The notes below the pieces were generated by a model, which did not search any database, was not told the DNA's origin, and worked only from the letters and a program-made list of their open reading frames with translations. A stretch of 50,716 bases of DNA from Pseudomonadota bacterium. GTDB lineage: Bacteria > Pseudomonadota > Alphaproteobacteria > Sphingomonadales > Sphingomonadaceae. How positions within the stretch are numbered: the first letter of the stretch is position 1; the number at the start of each line of letters is the position of its first letter. Below are positions 9,101 to 16,143 of the stretch, in pieces. Position numbers and translations under genes: made by a program. The stretch spans positions 1 through 50,716 of the forward strand of contig JAEZCZ010000060.1 in assembly GCA_023433305.1 (NCBI GenBank), given 5' to 3'.

Positions 9101-9615
9101 AGGTCATCGCCGATTACCAGACCCAGCGGCTGAGCCTGAAGGCGCATCCGATGAGCTTCCTGCGCGCATCGCTGGCCGAACGGGGCTTCGTGCGGGCGTG
9201 CGACTTGCGCAGCCGCAAGCACCGCTCGGCGGTCGATCTGGCGGGCATCGTGCTGATCCGGCAGCGGCCGGGGAGCGCCAAGGGGGTCGTGTTCATCACG
9301 CTCGAGGATGAGACGGGCGTCGCCAACCTCGTGGTCAGGCCCGACACGATGGAGGCCTATCGCAAAGTAGTGATGGGCGCGCGCCTGATCGAAGTGCGCG
9401 GCCGCGTCGAATACGACGAGGACGTCATCCACGTGATCGCGACCCGCCTGACCGACGCCACGCATCACTTGCACAGCCTGTCGGACGACCTGCTGAAGCC
9501 GGCGATCGCCCATGGCGACCACGCGGGCCCGCTACCGCCCGGCGTCCCCGAGCATTTCCGCCAGGCGCACCCGCGCGACGTGCGGGTGATTCCGAAGTCG
9601 CGGGATTTCCATTGA
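6190..9615 (+). CDS. dnaE2: Error-prone DNA polymerase III alpha subunit homologue DnaE2
   Basis: 1141 aa, the usual DnaE2 length and shorter than replicative DnaE. The order is an N-terminal PHP domain (FSFLRGASDAVDLV, ADANSMAG), the palm/fingers, HhH and an OB domain near 1010-1090 (GIVLIRQRPGSAKGVVFITLED). Catalytic aspartates are D431 and D433 (PPDIDVDFE) and D583 (FKVDVLALG), matching E. coli DnaE D401, D403 and D555. DnaE2 performs SOS mutagenic translesion synthesis, normally with ImuA and ImuB. Neither gene is next to it here. It is the last gene of the LexA-controlled operon; ATG at 6190 has GAGGTG upstream. Its stop overlaps the TTG of the next frame. Confidence 0.96.
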   Translation: MPETPLTPGKRRIEIDPETIDAPPRAPFVELGLVSCFSFLRGASDAVDLVSTARALGYDAIGIADANSMAGIVRVHSEAKTLKLKAVIGCRIETVEGLSFLAYPTDRTAYGHLCRLISVGRMRTIDGEWQDKGVCHISLSMLAEHSEGVRLILLPPDDLAAEFTIEAENNVVAMVPGERQGNRLTAPFPDILPRLAERLPALRHLAASYLYRGDDVARIDRLDALAKANGLSLLATNDVHYHAPERRPLQDVMTAIRHKTTVAGAGYLLHANAERHLKSPAAMAGLFARWPHAIVASREVADACRFTLDELKYEYPKQDYPDGMTSQECLERQTWEGAKWRYPNGLRGDIEKILRKELALIGKLELAPYFLTIKEIVDFARAQKPPILCQGRGSAANSAVCFCLGITSVDPTEQQVLFDRFLSEERREPPDIDVDFEHERREEVIQHIYRKYGRHHAGLCATVIHYRPRMAIREVGKAMGLSEDVTSSLARTVWGGHGREIDERHVLEETGLDLSDPHLRRVLKLTEQMIGMPRHLSQHVGGFILTDKPLVETVPIGNGAMPERSFIEWDKDDIDDLGIFKVDVLALGMLTCIRKALDLVEKHHDRRETLATVPQEDPAVYEMLCKGDSIGVFQVESRAQMNMLPRLQPRTFYDLVVEVAIVRPGPIQGDMVHPYLRQRKRMREGKPGFRLPGPAPEHGPPDELSSILDRTYGVPIFQEQAMKIALDAAKFTPAEANRLRKAMATFRSRGMMHEHEEAMVGRMVERGYDPEFAQRCFNQIKGFGEYGFPESHAASFAHLVYVSSWLKCHYPAAFAAALLNSQPMGFYAPAQIVRDAAEHGVEVLPVDVNHSDWDCTLEKRGETVALRLGLRQVDGLPRDVGQQLVETRRAEGPFRDVIELRDRARLGPSHIERLAAADCFGSVELGRRPALWEARTIVNAAELPLFRAAREREEGAERAATQLPAMPLSEEVIADYQTQRLSLKAHPMSFLRASLAERGFVRACDLRSRKHRSAVDLAGIVLIRQRPGSAKGVVFITLEDETGVANLVVRPDTMEAYRKVVMGARLIEVRGRVEYDEDVIHVIATRLTDATHHLHSLSDDLLKPAIAHGDHAGPLPPGVPEHFRQAHPRDVRVIPKSRDFH

Positions 9616-10334
9616 GCCGGCCCGCCCGACCCAGCCGCATTCCGTTCGACGGGATCGTGATGACGCTGTTCGTGCTGGGCGCGCTGTTCCTCGCCGCCCG
9701 GGGGTGGCTGGCCGAGCATCCCCAGCACGACCCGTGGGCGCCGCTCGACCTCAACGATCCGCCGGGCTGGGCCACCGGCCGCAAGCTCGCCGCGCTGCGC
9801 GAGGACCCGGTGGAATGCCGCGCGGTGCTCGAGCGCAGCGGCGTGGCCTTCACCGCGCTCCCGGCGGCGGGCGAGGGCGAGTGCCGGCGGGCGGACCGGA
9901 CGGTGCTGGTCGAATCGCCGCTGACGCCCGCGGCGCCGGCGACCACTTGCGCGGTCGGCGCGGCGCTCGTGCTGTGGCTGCGGCAGGGCGTGCAGCCGGT
10001 TGCGGAGGAGCTGCTCGGTTCGCCGGTCGAGCGCGTCGAGCACTTCGGGGCCTATAGCTGCCGGCGGCTCTACGGACGCACGGAGGGGCGGTGGAGCGAG
10101 CACGCCACCGGCAACGCGATCGACATCGCGGCTTTCGTGCTCGCGGACGGACGGCGCATCGCGGTGCTGCGCGACTGGCCCGGCGACGATCCCGAGGGCC
10201 GCTTCCTGCGCCGCGTGCGCGACGAAGCCTGCCGGACTTTCGGCACCGTGCTCTCGCCCGACTACAACGCCGCGCATGCCGACCACCTGCATTTCGACCA
10301 GGCCCCGCGCGGGATCGGCGGCGTGTGCCGCTGA
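9612..10334 (+). CDS. Extensin-like C-terminal domain protein, membrane-anchored
   Basis: 240 aa if the TTG at 9612 (TTGA overlap with dnaE2) is used; ATG at 9660 gives 224 aa and starts right at a membrane segment (MTLFVLGALFLAARGW). The remainder is an extensin-like_C domain (PF06904): CRAVLERSG, the Cys pair around YSCRRLYGR, HATGNAIDIAAF, and HADHLHFD near the end. The HxxGxAxD plus DHxH pattern resembles D-Ala-D-Ala carboxypeptidase-like metal sites, so a periplasmic cell-wall role is possible but inferred. It may be expressed by read-through from dnaE2. Confidence 0.85.
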   Translation: MSRPARPSRIPFDGIVMTLFVLGALFLAARGWLAEHPQHDPWAPLDLNDPPGWATGRKLAALREDPVECRAVLERSGVAFTALPAAGEGECRRADRTVLVESPLTPAAPATTCAVGAALVLWLRQGVQPVAEELLGSPVERVEHFGAYSCRRLYGRTEGRWSEHATGNAIDIAAFVLADGRRIAVLRDWPGDDPEGRFLRRVRDEACRTFGTVLSPDYNAAHADHLHFDQAPRGIGGVCR

Positions 10335-10423
10335 CGCGGCGGGGGATCGGCGCGACGCCCAAGTTGCGCGACGGTGACATATCGGGCAGTCGCGCCTGAC
10401 GAGTCGTTGACCCGGAGGATCGC

Positions 10424-11071
10424 GTGTTTGGCTGGTTTCAACGCCTTCTGCCCCAATCGGGCGATTTCTTCACGATGTTCGAGCGCCATTCGGCGGCCTG
10501 CGTCGCGGCGGCCGAGGCGCTGGCGGACCTGATCGAAGGCCGGGGCGAGCGCGACGCGCACGTCGCGACGATCCGCGACCGCGAGCACGACGCCGACGAC
10601 ATCATCCGCGAGGTGCTGAGCGAAGTGCGCCAGACCTTCCTGACGCCCTTCGATCGCGGCGCCATCATCGGCCTGATCGGCGCGATGGACGACACGATCG
10701 ACGAGATCCAGGCCTGCGCCTCGGCGATCGAGCTCTACGAATTCACCGAGTTCGATGCCGAGATGAAGACGATGGCGGGCAAGGTGGTCGAGGCGGTCAA
10801 GCTGATGGATCGCAACCTGCCGCTGCTGCGGGACATCACCCGCAAGGGCAAGGACCTGCACCAGGCGACGGCGCGGCTCGTGGCGCTCGAGGGCGAGGTC
10901 GACATCATCCACTCGCAAGGGCTGCGCGCCAATTTCGCCCGCGCCCGCGAATCCGGCGATACCGTCCGCTTCATCGTCGCCCGCGAGATATTCAAGCACC
11001 TCGAGAAGATTTCCGACGCCTTCGAGGACGTGGCGAACCACATCGACGGCCTCGCGGTCGATCACGCCTGA
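10424..11071 (+). CDS. DUF47 family (PhoU-like) regulator of phosphate transport
   Basis: 215 aa with a GTG start at 10424 behind a clear GGAGGA (10414-10419). The sequence is all-helical with a PhoU-like arrangement (FFTMFERHSAACVAAAEALADLI; IIGLIGAMDDTIDEI; FKHLEKISDAFEDVANHIDGL). DUF47/TIGR00153 proteins occur next to PiT transporters and are thought to modulate them. The pit gene follows 16 bp downstream. Confidence 0.9.
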   Translation: MFGWFQRLLPQSGDFFTMFERHSAACVAAAEALADLIEGRGERDAHVATIRDREHDADDIIREVLSEVRQTFLTPFDRGAIIGLIGAMDDTIDEIQACASAIELYEFTEFDAEMKTMAGKVVEAVKLMDRNLPLLRDITRKGKDLHQATARLVALEGEVDIIHSQGLRANFARARESGDTVRFIVAREIFKHLEKISDAFEDVANHIDGLAVDHA

Positions 11072-11087
11072 GGCGGAGCGGGGGCAG

Positions 11088-12092
11088 ATGCACGAGCTCG
11101 CCTTTCCGCTGCTGGTGGCGCTCATCGCCCTCGCGCTGGCGTTCGACTTTCTCAACGGGCTGCACGACGCGGCCAACTCGATCGCGACGGTCGTGTCGAC
11201 GCAGCTTCTCTCTCCGCTGATGGCGGTGATCTTCGCCGCGGCGGGCAACTTCGCGGCCTACTGGATCGTCGGGCTCCACGTCGCCGAAACGGTCGGAAGC
11301 GGGATCATCGACAAGGACGTGGTGAGCCCCGCGGTCGTGTTCGGCGCGCTGATCGGCGCGATGGCCTGGAACGTGATCACCTGGCTCAAGGGCATACCCT
11401 CATCGTCGAGCCACGCGCTGATCGGCGGGCTTCTCGGCGCGGGCATCGCGCACAGTGGTTTCAGTGCAGTCGAGTCGTCCGGCACCACCAAGACGATCGT
11501 CGCCATCTTCCTCTCGCCGATGATCGGGTTCGCGATCGCGATGGTCCTCGTGCTGGTGACGAGCTGGCTGTTCCGCGGCACCCAGCCGAAGCGTGCGGAA
11601 GGGGTGTTCAAGGCGATGCACCTCGTCTCATCGGCGGCCTATTCGATCAGCCACGGCGGCAACGACGCGCAGAAGACCATGGGGATCATCACCGTGCTGC
11701 TCTATTCGACCGGCTATCTCGGCGGCGAGTTCCACGTTCCCGAATGGGTCGTGTTGAGCTGCTACGCCGCGATCTCGCTGGGGACGCTTTCGGGTGGGTG
11801 GCGGATCATCCGGACGATGGGCACACGGCTGACGCGGCTCAATCACCACACGGGGTTCTGCGCCTCGACCGCGGGATCGGTCGTGGTGTTCGGGGCGAGC
11901 GCCATGGGCATCCCGGTCTCGACGACGCACGCGATCACCGGCAGCGTGATCGGCACGGGTGCCGCCCGCCGCGCCAGCGCGGTGCGGTGGACCATGGCGA
12001 GCCGCGTGGTGATGGCATGGTTCATCACGATTCCCGCCAGTGCCGCGGTCGGCGCCGGCTTCTATCTGCTGACGAGGTTGTTCGAAGCATGA
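11088..12092 (+). CDS. pit: PiT-family inorganic phosphate transporter
   Basis: 334 aa polytopic inner-membrane protein. It carries the duplicated PiT signature: FDFLNGLHDAANSIATVVST near the N-terminus and ISHGGNDAQKTMG in the second half, plus GIPSSSSHALIGG and GIPVSTTHAITGS, the paired loops that form the transport site. It is a low-affinity H+ or Na+ phosphate symporter by family. It is preceded by the DUF47 gene, and its stop overlaps the RidA gene (ATGA, 12089-12092). Some family members carry arsenate or metal-phosphate. Confidence 0.94.
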   Translation: MHELAFPLLVALIALALAFDFLNGLHDAANSIATVVSTQLLSPLMAVIFAAAGNFAAYWIVGLHVAETVGSGIIDKDVVSPAVVFGALIGAMAWNVITWLKGIPSSSSHALIGGLLGAGIAHSGFSAVESSGTTKTIVAIFLSPMIGFAIAMVLVLVTSWLFRGTQPKRAEGVFKAMHLVSSAAYSISHGGNDAQKTMGIITVLLYSTGYLGGEFHVPEWVVLSCYAAISLGTLSGGWRIIRTMGTRLTRLNHHTGFCASTAGSVVVFGASAMGIPVSTTHAITGSVIGTGAARRASAVRWTMASRVVMAWFITIPASAAVGAGFYLLTRLFEA

Positions 12093-12436
12093 CCATTCGC
12101 CGCATCGAACCGGGCCGCCGGATGAGCCAAGCCGTCGTCCACGGTGATACTGTCTATTTGGCGGGGCAGGTCGGGGCGCCGGGCGAGAGCGTGGCGGCGC
12201 AGACCCGCGCGGTGCTCGCGCAGATCGACCGCCTGCTGGCAGAGGCCGGCTCCGACAAGTCGCGCATCCTGACGGCGACCATCTGGCTGGCCGACATCGC
12301 GGATTTCGCGGAGATGAACTCGGTATGGGACGATTGGGTCGACCCCGCCAATCCGCCCGCGCGCGCGACCGGCGAATCCAGGCTTGCCGCGCCGGAGTAT
12401 CGAGTCGAGATCATCGTCACCGCCGCTTGCGGCTGA
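12089..12436 (+). CDS. RidA family (YjgF/YER057c/UK114) protein
   Basis: 115 aa from the ATG that overlaps the pit stop; the frame is open upstream but inside pit. The family core is visible: QAVVHGDTVYLAGQVG, then WDDWVDPANPPARATGE and VEIIVTAA. The arginine of PARAT corresponds to E. coli RidA Arg105, needed for enamine/imine deaminase activity. Translational coupling to a phosphate transporter is unusual and may be only a transcriptional convenience. Confidence 0.88.
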   Translation: MTIRRIEPGRRMSQAVVHGDTVYLAGQVGAPGESVAAQTRAVLAQIDRLLAEAGSDKSRILTATIWLADIADFAEMNSVWDDWVDPANPPARATGESRLAAPEYRVEIIVTAACG

Positions 12437-12557
12437 GCGGGCTGGGCGGGGGGTGTCTTGACCGCACGCCCAATTGACGAACACCAGTGCCCGTCGAAGC
12501 ACCGCAATCGAAAGGGTGAGAGACGGCCCAGCTTTCCGCCTGCAAAAGGCCGGGCCC

Positions 12558-13427
12558 TTATGCCGCGGCCCGGGTGAAGCGGCCGCTGTTGTAGTCCTCG
12601 ATGGCCTGCCGGATTTCCGCCTCGGTATTCATGACGAACGGACCGTAACCGACGATGGGCTCGTCGATCGGCTCGCCGGTCAGGACCAGCAGCTTGGCAT
12701 CGCCCTCGGCATGGATGGCGACCTCGCTGTCTTCGCGATCGAGCAGCACCATCTCCGCCTCGCCCGCTTCCTGCGCACCGTTGACGGTGACGTGGCCTGT
12801 CAGCACCACGAGCATCGCGGTGTGCCCCTCGGGCAGATCGAGCGTCACGTCGGCATCGCGCGCCAACGCGACGTCCCAGACGTTGACGGGCGTGAAGGTC
12901 TTGGCGGGCCCCTTGGCTTCGCCGAGCTCGCCGGCAATGATGCGGGCCGTGCCGGCGCCGTGCGGAAGATCGACGATCGGGATGTCTGCCGCGAGGATGC
13001 CTTGGTAGCCACCCGGCGCCATCTTGTCGCTGGCGGGCAGATTCACCCAGAGCTGGACCATACGAAACGGCCCGCCAGTCTTGGCGAAGGCCGGGGAATG
13101 GTACTCCTCGTGGACGATGCCGCCCGCCGCCGTCATCCACTGGACGTCGCCGGGCCCGATGATGCCGCCGTTCCCAGCGGAATCGCGGTGCTCGACTTCG
13201 CCGTCGTAAACGATGGTGACGGTCTCGAAGCCCCGATGCGGATGCTCGCCCACGCCGCGTCGGCCGGTGGTCGGCTCGAAGAAATGCGGGCCGGCATAGT
13301 CGAGCAACAGGAACGGGCTGATCTGCGCGCCGAGCTGGTTATAGGAAAAGAGCGAGCGGACGGGGAATCCATCGCCCACCCAGTGGCCACGGTTGTTTCC
13401 ATAGCGGCCGAGAATCTTCTTGGTCAT
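12558..13427 (-). CDS. Pirin family protein
   Basis: 289 aa bicupin. Metal ligands of pirins are present: HPHRGFETVT (two His) and GIVHEEYHS (His and Glu), with the typical GDVQWMTAAGGI between them. The N-terminal cupin is preceded by GDGFPVRSLFSY. Bacterial pirins include quercetin 2,3-dioxygenases; the in vivo substrate is unknown. It is transcribed alone, divergent from the NRDE gene. Confidence 0.93.
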   Translation of the reverse strand: MTKKILGRYGNNRGHWVGDGFPVRSLFSYNQLGAQISPFLLLDYAGPHFFEPTTGRRGVGEHPHRGFETVTIVYDGEVEHRDSAGNGGIIGPGDVQWMTAAGGIVHEEYHSPAFAKTGGPFRMVQLWVNLPASDKMAPGGYQGILAADIPIVDLPHGAGTARIIAGELGEAKGPAKTFTPVNVWDVALARDADVTLDLPEGHTAMLVVLTGHVTVNGAQEAGEAEMVLLDREDSEVAIHAEGDAKLLVLTGEPIDEPIVGYGPFVMNTEAEIRQAIEDYNSGRFTRAAA

Positions 13428-13604
13428 GGTTCGTCTCCGGGGCGCCGGACGAGGTCCGACCGTCGTTAAGCCTGAGATAGTGTCGCAAAACCGCCCCTGG
13501 AAGATCGCGAGACCCGCTCAGCCTGCTCCCGTCGAACGGCGATGGAGCCCGTTCGCACGATCAAGCTGTTGCCAACGCACTGCGCGCGCGGCGATAATTC
13601 GGCG

Positions 13605-14366
13605 ATGTGCGTTCTGGCATTTGCGTGGCAAGCCCATCCCCGGTGGCCGCTGGTCGTCGCCGGCAATCGCGACGAACTTCATGATCGCCCCACCGCGCCA
13701 CTGGCACGCTGGGAGGAGGCCGATTACCTGATCGCGGGCCGAGACCTGCAATCAGGTGGAACCTGGCTGGGTGTTTCGGAGCGAGGGCGGTTCGCGGTGG
13801 TGACAAACCTCAGGGGCTTCGGCCCGCCCGAGCCGCAGCGCGCTTCGCGCGGGGCACTGGTTACCAGCGTGCTCGCGGGCGAGGAGCCGCTCGACGCCAT
13901 CGATGAGGTCGAGTTCGGCCAGTTCAATCCCTTCAACCTGATCGCCGCGGACCGCGAAGCGGCATGGTTCCTGTCGAACCGGCGCGCACCCGTGCGCAGT
14001 CGCCTTGCACCCGGCATCTACGGCTTGTCCAACGGAGCCCTCGACGAGCCCTGGCCGAAGACCCTCCAGCTCAAGGCGCGGCTGCTCGACTGGATCGTCA
14101 AGGGGGGCGAACGCCCAGAAGTCTTGCTGGAGGCGCTTCGGGACGACACGATGCACGAGGCTGGGATAGGCCCGACGACATCGTCCGACGTGCCGGAAGA
14201 GCCGATGCGTTCGCCAATCTTCATCCGCAACCCGGTCTACGGGACGAGGTCGAGCACGGTCGTGGCGATCGACGACCAGGGGAAGGGGACAATCGTGGAG
14301 CGGCGCCACGACAAAGCCGGCGAGCCGAACGGTCAGACCCGCCTGACATTCTCCTGGCCGGGATGA
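13605..14366 (+). CDS. NRDE family protein (TANGO2-like)
   Basis: 253 aa from ATG 13605. I chose this over the upstream in-frame ATG at 13542 because family members begin MCxLxxAW with a Cys at position 2, seen here as MCVLAFAWQAHP. The eponymous NRDE motif follows (VVAGNRDELHDRP), then GGTWLGVSERGRFAVVTNLR. Related to eukaryotic TANGO2; the biochemical role in bacteria is unsettled and an Ntn-hydrolase-like fold is suspected. Confidence 0.9.
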   Translation: MCVLAFAWQAHPRWPLVVAGNRDELHDRPTAPLARWEEADYLIAGRDLQSGGTWLGVSERGRFAVVTNLRGFGPPEPQRASRGALVTSVLAGEEPLDAIDEVEFGQFNPFNLIAADREAAWFLSNRRAPVRSRLAPGIYGLSNGALDEPWPKTLQLKARLLDWIVKGGERPEVLLEALRDDTMHEAGIGPTTSSDVPEEPMRSPIFIRNPVYGTRSSTVVAIDDQGKGTIVERRHDKAGEPNGQTRLTFSWPG

Positions 14367-14439
14367 CTGGCGGTAAGTGGACCCTTTGGTGAGGACCCTC
14401 TTGGGAGGGCGATACCGCTTGCGCGTTGCTGGGTGGTCC

Positions 14440-14631
14440 CTACGGGAGGGCCGCCTTGAGCTCCAAAGGCCCGGGGAGCTTCTCTGGTTCCAATTCGCCT
14501 TCTCGCTGGCTAACGTACTGCCCCAACACGAAGTCCAGAAAACCCGGGGCCGGGTCTTTCCGGACGTATCGGTACTGGAGGAAATGGCGCGGGAACGTGG
14601 CGTCGAATTCGTTACGATTCCCGACGGTCAT
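14440..14631 (-). pseudogene. Decayed fragment, possibly C-terminal part of a type I restriction R subunit
   Basis: An open stretch on the minus strand (63 codons from the ATG; open about 12 codons farther upstream, into the start of the permease gene). It reads protein-like: FDATFPRHFLQYRYVRK and PGFLDFVLGQYVSQREG, then ELEPEKLPGPLELK. From memory, the pattern FLDFVLxQYV...ELxxEKLxxLLELK resembles the end of EcoEI-type HsdR proteins; I could not verify this. After LELK the frame soon stops, so the resemblance ends. The opposite-strand frame 14377-14637 looks less natural. Most of the 14367-14658 gap is this remnant. Confidence 0.4.
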
Positions 14632-14658
14632 CCGTGACAGCTCGCAGATGACGGCATC

Positions 14659-15891
14659 GTGATCAGCTCCCCGGCGCGTCCGCAGCGCGGTCTGGTTCGC
14701 TCGTTATCGCTGACGCACGCGGTCCTCTACGGCCTGGGCGTTACGATCGGGGCCGGGATATATGTGCTAGTCGGTGTGATGGCAGACCGCAGCGGGATGC
14801 ACGCTCCGCTGGCGTTCCTCGTTGCCGCCATACCGATGGGGTTGAGTGCTGTTTCGTTCGCCGAACTCGGCACGCGCATGCCGGTGAGTGCGAGCGAAGC
14901 GGCCTACGTCCAGGCAGCATTCAATCGCAAGTGGCTCAGTCTCGCGGTCGGCCTCCTGGTGGTCGGCACCGCTACCATCTCCGCCGCCACGATCGCGAGC
15001 GGCAGCGCTGGATATATCGCGTCGTTTCTCGATTGGTCCGATTTCTGGATTATCGCTGGGGTGGTCCTGTTCATGGGAGCGGTGTCGTGCCTCGCCACGA
15101 CCCAGTCGGTCACCTTCGCCGGGATAATGACCGTGGTCGAGATCGGCGGGCTCGCCATGATCGTCGCGGCCGGGGCCACCATGGGCGCGGAACCCATCGA
15201 GCGGCTACCTGAACTCGCGCCTGGTGCCGGCGACGCGACCGCCTGGGTTTCGGTGCTCGGATCAAGCCTGGTGGCGGTGTTCGCGTTTCTCGGCTTCGAG
15301 CATCTGGTCAACATCTCGGAGGAGTTGAAGGAGCCGACACGAACCTTGCCGCGCGCGCTGTTCCTGACGCTGGGAATAACGGCGGTGCTCTACTTCCTGG
15401 TGGTCTGGATCGCGGTGGTCGCGATTCCGCCGATTGAGTTAGGCGCCTCCGAGGCGCCCCTGGCGCTCGTATTCGAGCGCCTGACCGGATTTCCGTTGGT
15501 AACGATGAGCGCCATCGCCATCGTCGCCACCCTCAACGGCGTGGTGGTGCATATGATCATGATCGCGCGCGTCCTCTTCGGAATGGCGCGGCAGGGCTTC
15601 CTGCCGTCGCGGCTCGGCACCGTCAACTCCGTGACGGGCACCCCGCTCGTCGCCACCGCCGTCGGAGTGGCGGCGATCCTGGCGCTCGCCGTCGCGCTGT
15701 CGCTTGGCGGCCTGGCTGACCTCGCGGCACGAGGTACGCTTGTGATCTTCGCGATCATCAATCTGGCGCTATTCAAGATTAAGAGATCGGAAGCGAGCGC
15801 GCCTGACAACGTTTTCGTTTGCCCGGTATGGGTGCCAGTGGTTGGCTTCGTATCCACGGTGGCGCTGCTTGCCGCTGACCTTGCTCTCTAG
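14659..15891 (+). CDS. APC family permease (amino acid/polyamine/organocation)
   Basis: 410 aa with about 12 hydrophobic helices. The first helix shows the APC signature GLGVTIGAGIYVLVG, and helix 6 the region FAFLGFEHLVNISEELKEPTRTLPRA, typical of amino acid permeases. The start is GTG at 14659 with no strong ribosome site; the next downstream starts would cut into the first helix. Substrate cannot be inferred. The gene is bracketed by two low-information stretches (remnant at 14440-14631 and repeats at 15951-16094), which hints at local rearrangement or acquisition. Confidence 0.88.
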   Translation: MISSPARPQRGLVRSLSLTHAVLYGLGVTIGAGIYVLVGVMADRSGMHAPLAFLVAAIPMGLSAVSFAELGTRMPVSASEAAYVQAAFNRKWLSLAVGLLVVGTATISAATIASGSAGYIASFLDWSDFWIIAGVVLFMGAVSCLATTQSVTFAGIMTVVEIGGLAMIVAAGATMGAEPIERLPELAPGAGDATAWVSVLGSSLVAVFAFLGFEHLVNISEELKEPTRTLPRALFLTLGITAVLYFLVVWIAVVAIPPIELGASEAPLALVFERLTGFPLVTMSAIAIVATLNGVVVHMIMIARVLFGMARQGFLPSRLGTVNSVTGTPLVATAVGVAAILALAVALSLGGLADLAARGTLVIFAIINLALFKIKRSEASAPDNVFVCPVWVPVVGFVSTVALLAADLAL

Positions 15892-15950
15892 GGCGCGAGC
15901 GATCGTCAACAGCGCCGAAGCATACACACGTTCGAGGGGGTGACAGCAGA

Positions 15951-16094
15951 AGCTATCTGCACTGCCAACCTGCCCTCCGGTTCTCCCAGTATGGTGCGGA
16001 GTTCCTTGTCTTGGGCCGTTTCGCTCAACTAACCGGGCGTTCGCGGCGAAATTGATCTACGCAATTGTCCGCTCTCAAACGACAGCTATCTGCA
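15951..16094. repeat. Short direct repeats in the non-coding gap after the permease
   Basis: AGCTATCTGCA occurs at 15951-15961 and again at 16084-16094; each copy is followed by an AACCTGCCCT / GACCTGCCCT 10-mer at a variable distance. The whole gap 15892-16143 has no convincing gene. It may be debris of a mobile or dispersed element. Confidence 0.45.
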
Positions 16095-16143
16095 TTTACC
16101 AGCTGCGGACCTGCCCTTCAGCAGACGGCCCACTGCCGGTCAT

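Noticed and set aside
14438..14447. CCCTACGGGA shared with the tRNA-Glu 3' region, considered as a distant att site
   Set aside because: Only 10 identical bases; flanks differ from the tRNA, so chance is likely.
14377..14637. Plus-strand 86-codon frame between NRDE gene and permease
   Set aside because: No family resemblance, and the opposite strand over the same bases reads more protein-like; kept only as part of the remnant description.
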